In this document: one piece after another, positions 36,104 to 45,106 of the stretch | How positions within the stretch are numbered: position 1 is the first letter of the stretch | How the letters are laid out: each line of letters starts with the position of its first letter | From: DASPKM01 sp963817075 | GTDB taxonomy: Bacteria; Bacteroidota; Bacteroidia; Chitinophagales; Chitinophagaceae | Assembly: GCA_963817075.1 (NCBI GenBank) | Contig: CAWFMT010000003.1 | Span: forward strand, 372,001 to 436,000 | Reading direction: 5' to 3' | DNA length: 64,000 bases | Notes under the pieces: generated by a model | The model's database searches: none | Seen by the model: only the letters and a program-made list of their open reading frames with translations | Told to the model about the DNA's origin: nothing | Position numbers and translations under genes: made by a program

Positions 36104-36837
36104 ACCTCAATAGCGATCTTGGTGAAGGAATGGACAATGACCATTTCATCATGCCGTATATCAGTTCTGCGAATATTGCTTGTGGTTACCATGCCGGGAA
36201 CGAGAGGATAATGTGCAGAACCATCGAACTTGCGATTGAGTATGATTTATCAATCGGGGCTCATCCCGGTTTCAAAGACAAAAGTAATTTTGGGAGGAAG
36301 GAATTAAAACTTAAGGATGATGAGTACTACAGAACTGTTTTGGATCAGCTTATACTGTTGCAGAAACTGATTATTGCAAGAGGTGGAAAGATGCGTCACG
36401 TCAAACCACATGGCGCATTGTACAACATGGCTGCTAAAAATTCATCAATCGCCGGAATTGTTGCCAGGGCAGTATTTGATTTTGAGCCCAGCCTGATCGT
36501 TTATGGATTATCTGGATCGCATTTAATATATGAATCGGAAAAATTAGGATTAACAACAGCAAGCGAAGTATTTGCTGACCGTACTTACCAGGAGAATGGT
36601 CAACTTACACCACGTTCTCAAAAAGATGCACTGATTCATGATAATGATATCGCAGTTCAACAAGTGCTTGAGATGATCACTGAATGCTTCACAACTTCAG
36701 TTTCAGGAAAAAAAATACCAATCAAGGCAGAAACCATTTGCATCCATGGCGATAGTAAGAATGCAATAACCTTTGCAAAAACAATTTACCACTACCTAAA
36801 AGATAAGAAGGTTGAAATCCACAGCACCTCGAAGTAG
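36091..36837 (+). CDS. pxpA: 5-oxoprolinase subunit PxpA (LamB/YcsF family)
   Basis: 248 residues. DLNSDLGEGMDND at the start, SANIACGYHAGNE, SIGAHPGFKDKSNFGRKEL and RHVKPHGALYN are hallmark motifs of the LamB/YcsF family, with His and Asp residues for the metal-bound active site. It binds 5-oxoproline for the PxpBC subunits. The ATG lies inside the end of pxpC, implying translational coupling. Operon order pxpB-pxpC-pxpA-transporter. Confidence 0.93.
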   Translation: MLSVDLNSDLGEGMDNDHFIMPYISSANIACGYHAGNERIMCRTIELAIEYDLSIGAHPGFKDKSNFGRKELKLKDDEYYRTVLDQLILLQKLIIARGGKMRHVKPHGALYNMAAKNSSIAGIVARAVFDFEPSLIVYGLSGSHLIYESEKLGLTTASEVFADRTYQENGQLTPRSQKDALIHDNDIAVQQVLEMITECFTTSVSGKKIPIKAETICIHGDSKNAITFAKTIYHYLKDKKVEIHSTSK

Positions 36838-38011
36838 CAAAAGCTCAGGTTCCAGATCTGCCCTCATTGGAGCGGCATTCCTAATGGCAACTTCAGCTAT
36901 CGGGCCAGGATTTATTACACAAACAACTGTATTTACCCAACAGCTTCTTGCAAGTTTTGGTTTTGTGATACTATGTTCCATTCTTTTAGACATAGCTGCT
37001 CAGTTGAATATCTGGAGAATCATCGCCATTTCCGGAGAAAAAGCACAGAATATTGCGAATAGTGTTATTCCCGGCACAGGCTATCTACTTGCTGTCCTGG
37101 TTGCATTAGGCGGGCTTGCATTCAATATTGGTAATGTAGCTGGAGCAGGACTTGGATTAAACGTTCTACTAGGGCTGGACGTAACCACTGGAGCAATAAT
37201 TAGTGCACTGATAGGGATTTTCATCTTCTGGTTTCGTGAAGCAGGTTTATTGATGGATCGGTTTGCACAATTATTGGGATTTGTGATGATAGGTCTCACC
37301 TTGTATGTTGTTTTCAGATCCCAACCACCTCTATTGGAAGCTGTTCATCGCTCTTTCATTCCTGAAAAGATAGACGAGGTTGCAATTGTTACACTTGTTG
37401 GAGGAACAGTTGGAGGATATATAAGCTTTGCAGGTGGTCATCGTTTACTTGAAGCTGGTATAAAAGGAAAAGCCCATATTAAAGAGGTTAGCAAAAGCAG
37501 CATTACGGCAATCCTGCTTGCGTCAACAATGCGAATACTTTTGTTCCTTGCTGCCCTTGGAGTTGTGACAGCAGGAGTAGTATTGCAAAAAGAAAATCCA
37601 GCTGCTACAGTTTTCCAATCTGCAGCGGGAGAAATTGGTTACAGAATATTTGGATTGGTGTTATGGTGTGCAGCCATCACTTCAGTGGTAGGCTCAGCAT
37701 ATACCTCTGTCTCTTTTCTCTCTGTATTCGCAAAAGTTTTCGATTCTAAGAGCAGGGTATGGATCACATTATTCATTCTTATTTCTACAATTATTTTTGT
37801 CATTATAAAGAAACCACCAGCTGCGATTCTTGTATTTGTTGGTACGCTGAATGGATTTATATTGCCTATTGCACTGGCATTAATGTTAATGGCAGCAAAT
37901 AAAAAGGCCCTGATGAAGGATTACAAACATCCTACTGTGTTAAAGGTCGTGGGATGGGTGGTGGTGGTTGTGATGAGTTGGATGGCGGCTTCCAGCATTT
38001 TGAAATTTTGA
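36812..38011 (+). CDS. NRAMP-superfamily transporter (YcsG-like)
   Basis: About 399 residues with 11 membrane helices. TTG at 36812 overlaps pxpA by 26 bases; no better start is seen before helix 1. Helix 1 reads ATSAIGPGFITQTTVF, related to the NRAMP DPGN region but lacking the metal-binding Asp and Asn. The helix-6 region GGYISFAGGHRLLEAG lacks the MxxH metal-binding Met. So divalent metal transport is unlikely. B. subtilis has an NRAMP-like gene (ycsG) in its ycsF-kipIA cluster. A role in 5-oxoproline uptake or export is the natural inference from context. Confidence 0.78.
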   Translation: MKSTAPRSSKSSGSRSALIGAAFLMATSAIGPGFITQTTVFTQQLLASFGFVILCSILLDIAAQLNIWRIIAISGEKAQNIANSVIPGTGYLLAVLVALGGLAFNIGNVAGAGLGLNVLLGLDVTTGAIISALIGIFIFWFREAGLLMDRFAQLLGFVMIGLTLYVVFRSQPPLLEAVHRSFIPEKIDEVAIVTLVGGTVGGYISFAGGHRLLEAGIKGKAHIKEVSKSSITAILLASTMRILLFLAALGVVTAGVVLQKENPAATVFQSAAGEIGYRIFGLVLWCAAITSVVGSAYTSVSFLSVFAKVFDSKSRVWITLFILISTIIFVIIKKPPAAILVFVGTLNGFILPIALALMLMAANKKALMKDYKHPTVLKVVGWVVVVVMSWMAASSILKF

Positions 38012-38180
38012 AAATTCGAAATTGGGAAATTTCATAGAAGTAATTAAACCTCAATTTCAGAATTTCCCAATTCCAAAATTCTTATGATTTCCTTCACACT
38101 TTCTCCTGCAATTTCCCGTTCTTTGTTTGCTCCAACTTCAACTTCACCGGATTTACTTATTTGATCAAACTTTATTGGTT

Positions 38181-39416
38181 ATGAATAAGCCGTCTGTAAA
38201 TGGGCAGAATGGGTTACTAAACTATTCTTCCTTTGACCACAAGCGCAAGAAAGAGGCATCCTCCAATTTTTTATGGTGGTGTGCCGGCGCTCACCAGAAG
38301 TTATTGAAGCAATTTCCTTCCGAGCATAGTAAATACGCAGGAATAGGTGGAGTAATCCTCGCAACTTTTGTGCTCGCTGCTCTCGCTGGGGGATATGCGA
38401 TTTATAGTGTGTTTGGAAGTTTGCTTTGGACAATAGCCTTTGCCGTGATCTGGGGATTGATCATTTTTAATTTCGACAGATTCCTCGTTTCAACAATGCG
38501 GAAGTACGGTGTTACCAGAGGTCAGCAGATAAGGATGGCCATTCCACGTTTGTTGCTTGCACTCCTTATAGGAATAACAATCGCCAGACCTCTTGAACTT
38601 AAAATTTTTGAGAAAGAGATTGATGTGAAAGTGACTGAAAACAGGCATAAGAAAATGTTGCTAAACGATAGCCTGCTTAATCTACAGACCCTTTCCACGA
38701 TTCAAACTGCAACAACAGAGCGTGACAGATTAGTTTCAAGAAAAACAAGTCTTGAAGACACTCTAAACAGATTGCAATCTGCCTATATCCAGGAAGCTGA
38801 TGGTACTGGTGGTTCTTTGCAAAGAGGTATTGAATCACTCACAAGGCTAAAGCAGGAAGCTTACATCAACGCATTTAACCAATATAAACCAGAGTTGCTA
38901 CAGCTGCAGGCAGGCCTTACATCCCAGGATAGTATCCTTGCGAATATTCGCTCTGCAACTGAAGTAAAGCGTACACAATATGCAGCCGAGTTGGCGGGCA
39001 AAGTTGGATTCCTGGAAAGAAATAAAGCATTATCAGATCTTTCCGATGAAGAATCAAGTGTGTGGTGGAGTAACTTTTTGCTTACACTTCTTATCATTCT
39101 TATTGAAATAGGTCCTGTTCTTTCTAAATTAATTCTGAATGTAGGACCCTACGACATCGCCCTGGCAAAGGAAGAATTATTGCAGATGGCAACATCGGAA
39201 CAGGAATTACGTACCGAAAAAGAATTGCTGATCGAAAAGCAAAAACTCATCGTGCAAATGAAAAAGGAAGTTTCCGAAGAATTGGTTGGTAAAATCACGG
39301 CACTTCAAAAAGAAAATATAGAAAAGGATCTCCAGCAATGGCAGAACGGAGGAATCGGCACTTCAAAAAGTGAATCACTGGATGATGTCGTGAGTAAAGG
39401 GAAAGGCACAATATGA
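38181..39416 (+). CDS. DUF4407 domain membrane protein
   Basis: 411 residues from ATG 38181 (the frame is open back to 38127). WWCAGAHQKLLKQFPSEHSKYAGIG opens the domain, followed by paired helices (GVILATFVLAALAGGYAIYSVF; LLWTIAFAVIWGLIIFNFDRFLVSTMRK), a long coiled-coil region (about 150-290) and another helix (NFLLTLLIILIEIGPVLSKL), then a charged coiled-coil tail. This matches DUF4407, a family of unknown function. The coiled coil would extend into the periplasm. Confidence 0.8.
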   Translation: MNKPSVNGQNGLLNYSSFDHKRKKEASSNFLWWCAGAHQKLLKQFPSEHSKYAGIGGVILATFVLAALAGGYAIYSVFGSLLWTIAFAVIWGLIIFNFDRFLVSTMRKYGVTRGQQIRMAIPRLLLALLIGITIARPLELKIFEKEIDVKVTENRHKKMLLNDSLLNLQTLSTIQTATTERDRLVSRKTSLEDTLNRLQSAYIQEADGTGGSLQRGIESLTRLKQEAYINAFNQYKPELLQLQAGLTSQDSILANIRSATEVKRTQYAAELAGKVGFLERNKALSDLSDEESSVWWSNFLLTLLIILIEIGPVLSKLILNVGPYDIALAKEELLQMATSEQELRTEKELLIEKQKLIVQMKKEVSEELVGKITALQKENIEKDLQQWQNGGIGTSKSESLDDVVSKGKGTI

Positions 39417-39512
39417 TTACAAGTCAGAAAATGTGATCTGATAGTTCTATCTACTCAATTAACACGACAAGCTTTGAAGTTTGTCCTTCTTTCTCCATCT
39501 TTGATTGTAACT

Positions 39513-39809
39513 ATGGTTACAATTGGTCTTATTAGGGAAAGAAAGATTCCACCGGACAATCGCGTTGCACTAACTCCTGCGCAATGTAAATGGATCAAAC
39601 GAAATTTTGCCAATGTTAGGATCATTGCAGAGTCCTCTCCAATCCGATGCTTTAGTGATAACGAGTATTTAATGGCGGGCGTGGAAGTGAAGAATGACAT
39701 GAATGAATGTGATTTCTTGCTTGGTATCAAAGAAGTTCCTACTGATGAACTTATTGCTGGAAAAACATACCTGATATTTCTCCCACACACGCAAGCAGCA
39801 ACCCCATAA
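39513..39809 (+). CDS. Saccharopine/alanine dehydrogenase-like protein, N-terminal part (frameshifted)
   Basis: Starts MVTIGLIRERKIPPDNRVALTPAQC (the frame runs back to 39474), the AlaDh_PNT N-terminal signature. Ends falsely after TYLIFLPHTQAATP; removing one T from the TTT at 39777-39779 gives the family-typical FSHTRKQQPHNQKLMQAIVENG, joining it to the downstream frame. The whole enzyme would be about 404 residues. Confidence 0.78.
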   Translation: MVTIGLIRERKIPPDNRVALTPAQCKWIKRNFANVRIIAESSPIRCFSDNEYLMAGVEVKNDMNECDFLLGIKEVPTDELIAGKTYLIFLPHTQAATP

Positions 39810-39819
39810 CCAGAAGTTA

Positions 39820-40728
39820 ATGCAGGCCATAGTTGAAAATGGAATAACGCTTATTGACTACGAATGCCTGGAGCATGAGGACGGCCAGAGAATCCTTGGA
39901 TTTGGATTTTTTGCTGGTCTGGTTGGTGCACATAATGGAATCATGGCATATGGAAGACGCACAGGATCATTTGACCTCGTTCGGGTGCATCAACAGAGAA
40001 GTTTCAGGGAATTGATCCACACCTATTTTGGATTGAAACTTCCTAATATTAAAATTGCTGTTACTGGGAGTGGGAGAGTAGCTCACGGAATACTAGAAAT
40101 AATGAACCTGCTGGGGGTTCATGAGGTGGAGCCTGATGAATACCTGAAAAGGCAATATGCTTACCCGGTCTATACTCAACTTAAGGGTGGTGATCTATAT
40201 GAACAGATTTCAAGTGGCGAATATTCACGCCTTCATTTTCACGAGCAACCCGAGGAATACAGATCTAAATTTTTGCCTTATGCTTTTGAAACCGATATTT
40301 TAATGAATGGTGTGTACTGGGATAAGAATATCCCGAGGTTGTTCGAGAAAAACGATATTCAATTGGATGGATTCAGAATTCATGTTATTGCTGATGTTAC
40401 GGATGATACCAATGGATCTGTTCCAATAAACCTGGGCGATCAAACAATTGAGAATCCTATTTACGGAGTTGATAAAAGTAGTTTTCAAAAGACTTCTCCC
40501 GGACTTCCCGGTTCCATTGATATTATGGCCGTTGGAAATCTGCCAAATGAACTTCCCAGAGATGCCTCAAGGTATTTTGGAGAACAATTGATAAAATTTG
40601 TAATCCCCGATCTATTGAATCCAGGTCTGTCCGATCTCATCCATCGAGCGATGATGGTTAATAGCGGAAAACTTACCGTCCCATACGAATATTTGAAAGA
40701 ATATGCAGAACCTTATCAGGCGGGTTGA
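39820..40728 (+). CDS. Saccharopine/alanine dehydrogenase-like protein, C-terminal part (frameshifted)
   Basis: 302 residues with the NAD-binding region IKIAVTGSGRVAHGILEIMNLLG and conserved GITLIDYECLEHEDGQRILGFGFFAGLVGAHNG. Resembles the NAD(P)-dependent lysine-forming saccharopine dehydrogenase-like group found in Bacteroidota. The precise substrate cannot be set by sequence alone. It is the continuation of the frame at 39513, and its end overlaps the convergent trmN6 by 13 bases. Confidence 0.78.
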   Translation: MQAIVENGITLIDYECLEHEDGQRILGFGFFAGLVGAHNGIMAYGRRTGSFDLVRVHQQRSFRELIHTYFGLKLPNIKIAVTGSGRVAHGILEIMNLLGVHEVEPDEYLKRQYAYPVYTQLKGGDLYEQISSGEYSRLHFHEQPEEYRSKFLPYAFETDILMNGVYWDKNIPRLFEKNDIQLDGFRIHVIADVTDDTNGSVPINLGDQTIENPIYGVDKSSFQKTSPGLPGSIDIMAVGNLPNELPRDASRYFGEQLIKFVIPDLLNPGLSDLIHRAMMVNSGKLTVPYEYLKEYAEPYQAG

Positions 40729-41438
40729 AGATTCAGGTAATAATCTTTTAGAAGTTCGGTGAATTCAGGTGTGTATTTACCTTGATCATCCTGGATCACT
40801 AACTCGAGTTGGGGAACGAAATTATTTTTCCTGAGCGAGTATTGAAGAATGCATCGGAAATACTCGTTCGATTTAGTTTGCTTAATCAAGAGCTTCTCAA
40901 CAGGAAATAAATTATGCTTCATCGCCAATTCCTCGAAAAACTGCATTCGATGGTAAGGAAGAAGAATCCCAAATGAGCCATCAGTCGTAAGATTGGTTAC
41001 TACAACCTTAATGAGTTGTTCAAGCGTCAACGATTTGCTATGCTTAGCAATATTCAATTCTTCTGATTCTGATTGAAGATCATTTTCAAAGAATGGAGGG
41101 TTTGCAATAATGAAATCATATTTGTTCTGGAAGGCAAATGTCCTCACATCGCCCGGAAATACTTTTAATTTATCCCGCCACGGACTGTGCTGAATATTTT
41201 CTTTTAATTGTTTGAAGGAATTAAGATCGATTTCAATTCCATGTATATCTGCCTTGTTTTTTTGTGCAAGCATCATCATCAGGAGGCCAGTTCCACTCCC
41301 GATATCCAGGACCAGTGAATAAGATGGGATCTTTTCTGCAAACCAGGCTCCCAGAATACAGGCATCTGTGCAAACCTTCATTGCACACTTATCCTGGTAA
41401 ATAGTGAACTGCTTGAATTGAAAATAAGGGTTAGGCAT
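40716..41438 (-). CDS. trmN6: tRNA1(Val) adenine(37)-N6-methyltransferase
   Basis: 240 residues from ATG 41438 (MPNPYFQFKQFTIYQDKCAMKV). SAM motif LDIGSGTGLLMMMLAQ and catalytic motif ANPPFFENDL are those of YfiC/TrmN6, which methylates A37 of tRNA-Val. Single gene convergent with the dehydrogenase-like gene and divergent from tsaD, another tRNA position-37 modification gene. Confidence 0.88.
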   Translation of the reverse strand: MPNPYFQFKQFTIYQDKCAMKVCTDACILGAWFAEKIPSYSLVLDIGSGTGLLMMMLAQKNKADIHGIEIDLNSFKQLKENIQHSPWRDKLKVFPGDVRTFAFQNKYDFIIANPPFFENDLQSESEELNIAKHSKSLTLEQLIKVVVTNLTTDGSFGILLPYHRMQFFEELAMKHNLFPVEKLLIKQTKSNEYFRCILQYSLRKNNFVPQLELVIQDDQGKYTPEFTELLKDYYLNLQPA

Positions 41439-41501
41439 GATCAACTGGTGCAAGATAAAGAAAAGGAGGTCGGAAGTCAGAGGTCGGAGGTCGGAAAGAA
41501 A

Positions 41502-41540
41502 TTTAACCGCCAGGACGCAAGGACGCGAAGTATCGCAAGG
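41502..41540. repeat. Dispersed palindromic repeat, left arm (upstream of tsaD)
   Basis: TTTAACCGCCAGGACGCAAGG followed by ACGCGAAGTATCGCAAGG. It is nearly the reverse complement of the right arm at 42584-42624, so the two arms flank tsaD in inverted orientation. Confidence 0.7.
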
Positions 41541-41546
41541 GAGAAT

Positions 41547-41554
41547 TAAATTTG
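41547..41554 (+). promoter_or_regulatory. Probable -7 box of tsaD promoter
   Basis: TAAATTTG matches TAnnTTTG. The GTG start of tsaD lies four bases further on, again implying a leaderless or nearly leaderless transcript, as for era. Confidence 0.45.
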
Positions 41555-41558
41555 CTGC

Positions 41559-42560
41559 GTGCCAACAATACTTGCAATTGAATCATCCTGCGACGAGACC
41601 TCCGCAGCTATCTGCAAAGATGGAAAACTCCTTTCCAACATTATTTCCAATCAAACTATACATCAGCAATATGGTGGTGTGGTTCCTGAATTAGCAAGCA
41701 GGGTGCATATGCAGAACATAGTTCCAACCGTGGATGCAGCCTTGAAGAAAAGTAAGGTCAAGGTAGAAGAATTGGATGCAATTGGGTTTACACAAGCGCC
41801 AGGACTCATCGGGTCTTTGTTAGTAGGCGCCCAATTTGCAAAATCAATGGCGATTTCCCTTGGAATTCCTTTGCTCGCTGTCCACCACATGCAAGCTCAC
41901 GTGATCGCGAATCTTATCGATGATCCAAAACCATCTTTTCCATTTCTCTGCCTAACTGTTAGTGGGGGCCATACCCAGATTGTGATATGTAATTCTCCAG
42001 CTCATATGAAAGTATTAGGAGAATCAATTGATGATGCCGCCGGTGAGGCATTTGACAAATCTGCCAAATTGCTTGGTTTACCCTATCCAGGCGGACCACT
42101 AATTGATAAACATGCAGCCAATGGTGATCCAAATCGATTCAAGTTTGCTGAGCCAAATATTCCCGATCTGAATTTCAGCTTCAGTGGACTTAAAACTTCG
42201 ATCTTGTATTTTCTCCGTGATCATACGAAGGATGATCCCTCATTTGTTTCCAAAAATTTTGATGACCTCTGTGCATCAATCCAAAATTCCATTGTACAAA
42301 TTCTTTTGAAGAAGTTTAAGAAGGCGGCCTTAATTACAGGAATCAAAGAATTATGTCTTGCGGGTGGTGTCTCCGCTAATTCTGGACTCAGGAAGGAATT
42401 TCACGAACTGGGAGAAAAGATGCATTGGAAAACCTATATACCATCATTTGAATATTGCACTGACAATGCTGGAATGATTGCAATGACCGCGCATTATAAA
42501 TATCTGGCGAAGGATTTTTCAGATTTATCAGTAAGCCCTACCGCCAGAGCAGAATGGTAA
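41559..42560 (+). CDS. tsaD: tRNA N6-adenosine threonylcarbamoyltransferase TsaD
   Basis: 333 residues. Opens PTILAIESSCDETSAAI, contains the metal-binding HHMQAHV and the ASKHA-fold signature LCLTVSGGHTQIV, plus GEAFDKSAKLLGLPYPGGP. It transfers the threonylcarbamoyl group in t6A37 synthesis. GTG 41559 is the only suitable start, and a -7 box lies just before it. Length is normal. Confidence 0.95.
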   Translation: MPTILAIESSCDETSAAICKDGKLLSNIISNQTIHQQYGGVVPELASRVHMQNIVPTVDAALKKSKVKVEELDAIGFTQAPGLIGSLLVGAQFAKSMAISLGIPLLAVHHMQAHVIANLIDDPKPSFPFLCLTVSGGHTQIVICNSPAHMKVLGESIDDAAGEAFDKSAKLLGLPYPGGPLIDKHAANGDPNRFKFAEPNIPDLNFSFSGLKTSILYFLRDHTKDDPSFVSKNFDDLCASIQNSIVQILLKKFKKAALITGIKELCLAGGVSANSGLRKEFHELGEKMHWKTYIPSFEYCTDNAGMIAMTAHYKYLAKDFSDLSVSPTARAEW

Positions 42561-42583
42561 TCGGAACAATTTTAGACTTACAT

Positions 42584-42624
42584 TCCTTGCGATACTTCGC
42601 GTCCTTGCGCCTTTGCGGTTAAAA
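42584..42624. repeat. Dispersed palindromic repeat, right arm (downstream of tsaD)
   Basis: CCTTGCGATACTTCGCGTCC then TTGCGCCTTTGCGGTTAA. Reverse complement matches the left arm at 41502 in all but a few positions. Confidence 0.7.
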
Positions 42625-42662
42625 TTTCTCCTGACTTCCTACTTCTGACTTCGGACCTCGTT

Positions 42663-43916
42663 TTACTTACTCCGTATAGCCACTACCGGATCCATCCTTG
42701 CAGCGATGGTTGCAGGAATAATTCCTGCCAATACCCCTACAAACATGCAAATGCCGACTGCCATTGCAAGCGTATCTGGCGATATGACCACAGGAAACCC
42801 AATGACTGCGGAGAGTATCAAGGTGAGAATGAACACTAAAATGAGTCCTATCAGACCGCCAATAATGCAGAGGAAGGCTGATTCAAGAAGGAACTCTATA
42901 AGTATCGTTGATTTTTTTGCACCCAATGCTTTTTTAAGACCTATCTGACTTGTGCGTTCACGAACTGTGACGAACATGATGTTGGCAACGCCAAACATAC
43001 CTACGATGAGAGAAAGTGCTGCAATTGCCCAGCCTCCTTTGTTTATCCCGCTGAAAAGGCCTTTTATTACCTGGCTGAATGAATCTATATCATTCAATGA
43101 GAAATTGTCTTCCTCAGTTGGTCTAAGCTTTCGTAATGAACGCATACCTCCTGCCAGTTCATCTTTTAGTGCCGCCATGGGAACATCCTGTCTTCCCTGT
43201 ACCATGATCACTGGTCCTCCATTCTCATCTCTGATCATCTGCCGCACAAATCCATATGGCATTATCATGCTGTTATCATAGTCCCAACCACCCATCATAC
43301 TCTGGCCCTGTTTCTTGATCACGCCAATTATAACGCCTTTTTTTCCCTGCCTTAATTTGATCTGTTTACCTAAAGCATTTTCCGCCTTCCCAAACATTTT
43401 TTCGGCCACCACATTTCCAATAACAACGGTATTTGAAGAGTAGTCATAATCTGCTTGCTGCAGATATCGGCCAATTATAATTTCAACAGGAAGGATGTTT
43501 ACAAAATCCTCGGAAACGCCATAATAATTTACTCCGGTCAGGACATCATCTTCATATTCGATCTGATCTGTGTTATTGATTGCAAAGGCAATATTTGAGG
43601 CACTGGGGACCTTTAATTTTAAGGTCTTCATCTCCTCATACTTCGGATAGGGACGCTTGATATATTTCCACCAGGGATAATCATTTCCACCATCCGCATA
43701 TTCCCATTTATCAATATAGACGGTGTTACTGCCCAGCGCCTTAATGTCCTTCTGAATGGCGGCCTCCATACTATTGATTGTGGACACAACACTGATGATG
43801 CAAAATATCCCGAAGGTGATGCCAAGCAAGGAGAGAAAGGTGCGAAGTTTATTGGAACGGAATTCCTGCAACGCCATTTTCAGACTGGTCCATATGATCT
43901 CTAAATACCTGAACAT
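42663..43916 (-). CDS. MacB/FtsX-type ABC transporter permease
   Basis: 417 residues from ATG 43916 (MFRYLEIIWTSLKMALQEFRSNKLRTFLSLLGI; the frame extends to 43964). One N-terminal helix, a large periplasmic MacB_PCD domain (about 50-280), then three helices containing GVANIMFVTVRERTSQIGLKKALGAK, the FtsX-like permease motif. Works with an ABC ATPase not present nearby. Substrate may be a lipoprotein, peptide or antibiotic; not resolvable here. Confidence 0.85.
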   Translation of the reverse strand: MFRYLEIIWTSLKMALQEFRSNKLRTFLSLLGITFGIFCIISVVSTINSMEAAIQKDIKALGSNTVYIDKWEYADGGNDYPWWKYIKRPYPKYEEMKTLKLKVPSASNIAFAINNTDQIEYEDDVLTGVNYYGVSEDFVNILPVEIIIGRYLQQADYDYSSNTVVIGNVVAEKMFGKAENALGKQIKLRQGKKGVIIGVIKKQGQSMMGGWDYDNSMIMPYGFVRQMIRDENGGPVIMVQGRQDVPMAALKDELAGGMRSLRKLRPTEEDNFSLNDIDSFSQVIKGLFSGINKGGWAIAALSLIVGMFGVANIMFVTVRERTSQIGLKKALGAKKSTILIEFLLESAFLCIIGGLIGLILVFILTLILSAVIGFPVVISPDTLAMAVGICMFVGVLAGIIPATIAARMDPVVAIRSK

Positions 43917-43952
43917 ATTCAAATGTAAGAAAAGTTGAATTGGGATTTTTTG

Positions 43953-44006
43953 CTTAAACCGCAAAGACCTGGCGAAACCTTGCGTCTTTCCGCCTTTGCG
44001 GTTAAT
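43953..44006. repeat. Dispersed palindromic repeat (short form)
   Basis: TTAAACCGCAAAGACCTGG with CGCCTTTGCGGTTAAT at the right. Shorter centre than the other copies. Lies between two minus-strand genes. Confidence 0.65.
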
Positions 44007-44009
44007 CTT

Positions 44010-44966
44010 TTAAAGTTTTTTTAAGGGACGTTTCTTAATCATGCCCCCCTTTGTATCCCTGATGCTGTGCATCACCACGAAGGCTCCCGGATCTATAGAC
44101 TGGATCTCGGTTTTCAACCGCGAAATCTCAAGCCGGGTGACTACGGTGTATAGAATATTGATTTCCTGAAATACATGTCCTCTCTTCCCAAATCCCCGCA
44201 CACCTTTATACACTGTGATACCCCTCCCTAATTGCTCAGTGATCATTTGACTGATCTCTTCATTTTTTGAAGAAACTATTGTGACACCAGTATATTCTTC
44301 TATGCCTTCGAGTATAAAGTCAACAGTCTTAGATGCAACGAAATAGGTGATTATCGCATAGAGCGCAACTTCTACTGAAAGAAGGTAAACAGCAACTGAG
44401 AAAATAATAATGTTCATGATCATGATGATATCACCAATGCTCAGACTGATCCTTCTACTTATATAAATCGCAAGTACTTCCGTGCCGTCAAGCACTCCAC
44501 CACCTCTGACCGCCAAACCTATTCCTGCCCCAAGAAAAAATCCACCAAAGACCGCAATGAGCAATTTATCATCAGTGACAACTGGATATTTGATTACTTC
44601 AATACACACAGCCAGGGCAATGATGGCCATTACCGTTTTCAATGCAAAAATTTTACTGATCTGCCGGTATCCAAGAATAACAAAGGGGATGTTTACTAGA
44701 ACCAGCAAAATTGAAAGTGGAAGCCCAGTGAGTGTCAACAAAAGCGAGATACCCGTTGCTCCTCCATCAATAAACCTGTTGGGGATCAGGAACCCTTTCA
44801 ATCCAAAGCCGGCTGATAAAACTCCGACTGCAAGAAGGATCAGAGATTTAACATTATCATTCCTCACAACCCGCTGCCGATATCGCTTTTTGGCGCTGGA
44901 ATAATTGCCTTTCGAGGTTTGATGTCGAACTGCATTGATCACGGCCTGTTGTGAAATGGGATTCAT
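44010..44966 (-). CDS. YitT family membrane protein (DUF161/DUF2179)
   Basis: 318 residues. A basic N-terminal tail of about 40 residues, five to six membrane helices (LILLAVGVLSAGFGLKGFLIPNRFIDGGATGISLLL typical of YitT), and a C-terminal cytoplasmic DUF2179 domain (about 230-310: YTGVTIVSSKNEEISQMI, GRGITVYKGVRGF). Function is unknown across the family. Separated from the ABC permease only by a palindromic repeat. Confidence 0.85.
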   Translation of the reverse strand: MNPISQQAVINAVRHQTSKGNYSSAKKRYRQRVVRNDNVKSLILLAVGVLSAGFGLKGFLIPNRFIDGGATGISLLLTLTGLPLSILLVLVNIPFVILGYRQISKIFALKTVMAIIALAVCIEVIKYPVVTDDKLLIAVFGGFFLGAGIGLAVRGGGVLDGTEVLAIYISRRISLSIGDIIMIMNIIIFSVAVYLLSVEVALYAIITYFVASKTVDFILEGIEEYTGVTIVSSKNEEISQMITEQLGRGITVYKGVRGFGKRGHVFQEINILYTVVTRLEISRLKTEIQSIDPGAFVVMHSIRDTKGGMIKKRPLKKL

Positions 44967-45077
44967 TCCGGACTTTTGCCAAAGTTACAAAGTTTGAGAG
45001 GTAGGAAAGGTCTGACATGAGCATTCTGGGCCAGAATTGAGGAATGTTTTATGAGAAAACCTTAACTCAACTATTCC

Positions 45078-45085
45078 TACTTTTG
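45078..45085 (+). promoter_or_regulatory. Probable -7 box of prfC promoter
   Basis: TACTTTTG, an exact TAnnTTTG match, 21 bases before the preferred prfC start at 45107. It is inside the longer frame beginning at 45044, which supports the later start. Confidence 0.45.
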
Positions 45086-45106
45086 CGACCCTTATCGCCT
45101 TTCAAT

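Noticed and set aside
36812..38011. Manganese/iron transporter MntH
   Set aside because: The metal-coordinating Asp and Asn of helix 1 and Met of helix 6 are absent, and the gene belongs to the 5-oxoprolinase operon.
41437..41694. 85-residue open frame before tsaD
   Set aside because: It runs through a repeat arm and overlaps the true tsaD frame.
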